Part shown: one piece after another, positions 62,977-64,000 of the stretch
How the letters are laid out: every line of letters begins with the position of its first letter
How positions within the stretch are numbered: position 1 is the first letter of the stretch
NCBI GenBank assembly: GCA_900466875.1
Contig: UBNQ01000025.1
Coordinates: 248,001 to 312,000, forward strand
From: Hyphomicrobiales bacterium
GTDB taxonomy: Bacteria > Pseudomonadota > Alphaproteobacteria > Rhizobiales > Rhizobiaceae
Direction: 5' to 3'
Length of the DNA stretch: 64,000 nucleotides
Position numbers and translations under genes: made by a program
Notes under the pieces: generated by a model
The model's database searches: none
Seen by the model: the letters and a program-made list of their open reading frames with translations, nothing else
Told to the model about the DNA's origin: nothing

Positions 62977-64000
62977 TCAAAGTTGGTGGTCCGTGTCGGA
63001 GAATGCCGGATAGTTGTCAAGCAGAGCGGCAATGATCTTGCCGAAGCCCAAGCCGAGCGACGACTTCACCATCACCACATCACCGGGTCTGACAGAGCGC
63101 ACCGCATGATCCGAAAGTTCGGGCGTCTGTGCGAAATACGCGACCTCGACACTCTCCGGAAGCGCATCGCGCAACACGGCCATCTCCTGGCCCGCAAGCC
63201 AGACATGCTCGATCCCGGCAGCCAGCAGCGGCCCGGTCAGTTCCTCGTGCAGCTGCGCGGAAAACTCGCCCATCTCCAGCATATCGCCCAACACGGCGAT
63301 GCGACGGCCGGTCAGTTCCGGTATGGTCGAGGCAAGCAGCGCGATCGCCGCCCGCATGGAGGCAGGATTGGCATTATAACTCTCGTCGATCAGCGTCAGA
63401 TGTCCTTCGCCAATCCCAAGGCGATGACGCTCGCCCCTGCCCTTGACGGATTTCAACCCGGCAAGAACCTCGATCGCCCTGTCGAGATCTGCCCCGACGA
63501 GATCACAGGCCCCAAGCGCCGCGACCGCATTCTCGGCGATATGCCGCCCCGGTGCACCAATCCTGATTTCACGCGTTTCGCCGTCGAGAACAGCCCAGAT
63601 GGTCGATCCCTCGCCGTCACCCTCGAAATCCGCGAGACGGAAATCCGCCTTGGCGTGCTGGCCGAAGCTGCAGATCCGCGTCACGCCGGCGTCCTGGGCA
63701 TGTTGCGCCAGGAACTCGAACTGCTTGATATCGCGGTTGAGTACGGCAACGCCGCCTTCGACGACACCGTCGAAGATCTCGGCCTTCGCTGCAGCAATCT
63801 CGTCAAGATCCTTGAAATGGCCAAGATGGGCGGCGGCTATCGTGGTGATGAGCGCAACATGCGGTTTGACCATTTTCACCAGCGGCGTGATTTCGCCGGC
63901 ATGGTTCATGCCGATCTCGAAAACCCCGAACTCGGCGTCCGCCGGCATGCGGGCAAGCGTCAGCGGTACACCCCAGTGATTGTTGAAGGAGGCAACTGCC
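62977..64000 (-). CDS. murF: UDP-N-acetylmuramoyl-tripeptide--D-alanyl-D-alanine ligase, N-terminus beyond the window
   Basis: Adds the D-Ala-D-Ala made by Ddl to complete the pentapeptide. 340 residues are visible. At the window edge the frame reads AVASFNNHWGVPLTLARMP, so the ATG at 63948 is internal and the gene continues to the right. FGVFEIGMNHAGEITPLVKM, IAAAHLGHFKDLDEIAAAKA, TLIDESYNANPASMRAAIAL and VLGDMLEMGEFS are typical MurF motifs. About 120-140 residues, including the ATP loop, lie outside. It heads this part of the division cluster, ahead of mraY. Confidence 0.96.
   Translation of the reverse strand, partial: AVASFNNHWGVPLTLARMPADAEFGVFEIGMNHAGEITPLVKMVKPHVALITTIAAAHLGHFKDLDEIAAAKAEIFDGVVEGGVAVLNRDIKQFEFLAQHAQDAGVTRICSFGQHAKADFRLADFEGDGEGSTIWAVLDGETREIRIGAPGRHIAENAVAALGACDLVGADLDRAIEVLAGLKSVKGRGERHRLGIGEGHLTLIDESYNANPASMRAAIALLASTIPELTGRRIAVLGDMLEMGEFSAQLHEELTGPLLAAGIEHVWLAGQEMAVLRDALPESVEVAYFAQTPELSDHAVRSVRPGDVVMVKSSLGLGFGKIIAALLDNYPAFSDTDHQL

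Noticed and set aside
63446-63948. murF start at the ATG 63948.
   Set aside because: The frame continues upstream with SFNNHWGVPLTLAR, a conserved internal MurF motif, so this ATG is internal and the gene is cut by the window.

Overview
The window is about 64 kb of ordinary, gene-dense, moderately GC-rich chromosome from an alphaproteobacterium, almost certainly a member of the Rhizobiaceae (Rhizobium/Agrobacterium/Sinorhizobium group). The reasons are the two-piece, circularly permuted tmRNA gene with an ANDNN...ALAA tag, two copies of the RIME1 intergenic repeat typical of rhizobia, DUF1127, DUF4169 and DUF2778 genes, the thyA-folA-hflK-hflC-degP order, and the rhizobial division cluster murF-mraY-murD-ftsW-murG-murC-murB...ddl-ftsQ-ftsA-ftsZ-lpxC-bamD-recN-ligA. 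No prophage, insertion sequence, CRISPR array, tRNA or rRNA gene was seen.

Layout. 1-1.5 kb: start of acetolactate synthase ilvB (minus strand, cut by the window edge) behind an attenuator with an 18-residue Ile/Leu/Val-rich leader peptide. 1.66-6.1 kb: a HerA-like ATPase, miaA, serB and a GNAT acetyltransferase. 6.1-11.5 kb: the minus-strand block thyA-folA-hflK-hflC-degP. 11.6-13.2 kb: ssrA (tmRNA) followed by sspB, the adaptor for tmRNA-tagged proteins, then two small regulatory-type proteins. 13.2-22.8 kb: a large AsmA-family protein, an FAD-linked D-2-hydroxyacid dehydrogenase and an RND efflux pair. 23.1-33.8 kb: UvrD/PcrA helicase, M20 amidohydrolase, a membrane-anchored DUF2778 (Tlde1-like) protein, YeeE/YedE, a small trimeric autotransporter, pncA and azlCD. 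33.8-41.5 kb: aminopeptidase P, a DUF1127 gene with a structured 3' UTR, prmA, SCO1/SenC, cheW, creA, an exonuclease and small proteins. 41.5-64 kb: ligA, cytochrome b561, recN, bamD, lpxC and the division/cell wall cluster, which runs off the right edge inside murF.

How it works together. The right third supplies nearly the whole cytoplasmic path from UDP-MurNAc to lipid II (murB-G, mraY, ddl) together with the Z-ring (FtsZ, FtsA), FtsQ and FtsW, followed by LPS (LpxC) and outer-membrane (BamD) assembly. Many genes overlap by 1-4 bases, which implies translational coupling. The middle is a mixture of protein quality control (HflKC, DegP, tmRNA, SspB), envelope maintenance and export.

Most of the window is conserved housekeeping. 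The points most worth a second look are the apparently leaderless ilv leader peptide and attenuator; the 3' UTR of the DUF1127 gene, which folds into a hairpin presenting an anti-Shine-Dalgarno-like CCUCCCUC loop as in the cuckoo/CcsR RNAs; two tiny membrane proteins translationally coupled to murB; a foreign-looking MFS transporter gene splitting the division cluster between murB and ddl; and a cluster of TTAAC (CtrA-like) half-sites upstream of ddl-ftsQAZ.
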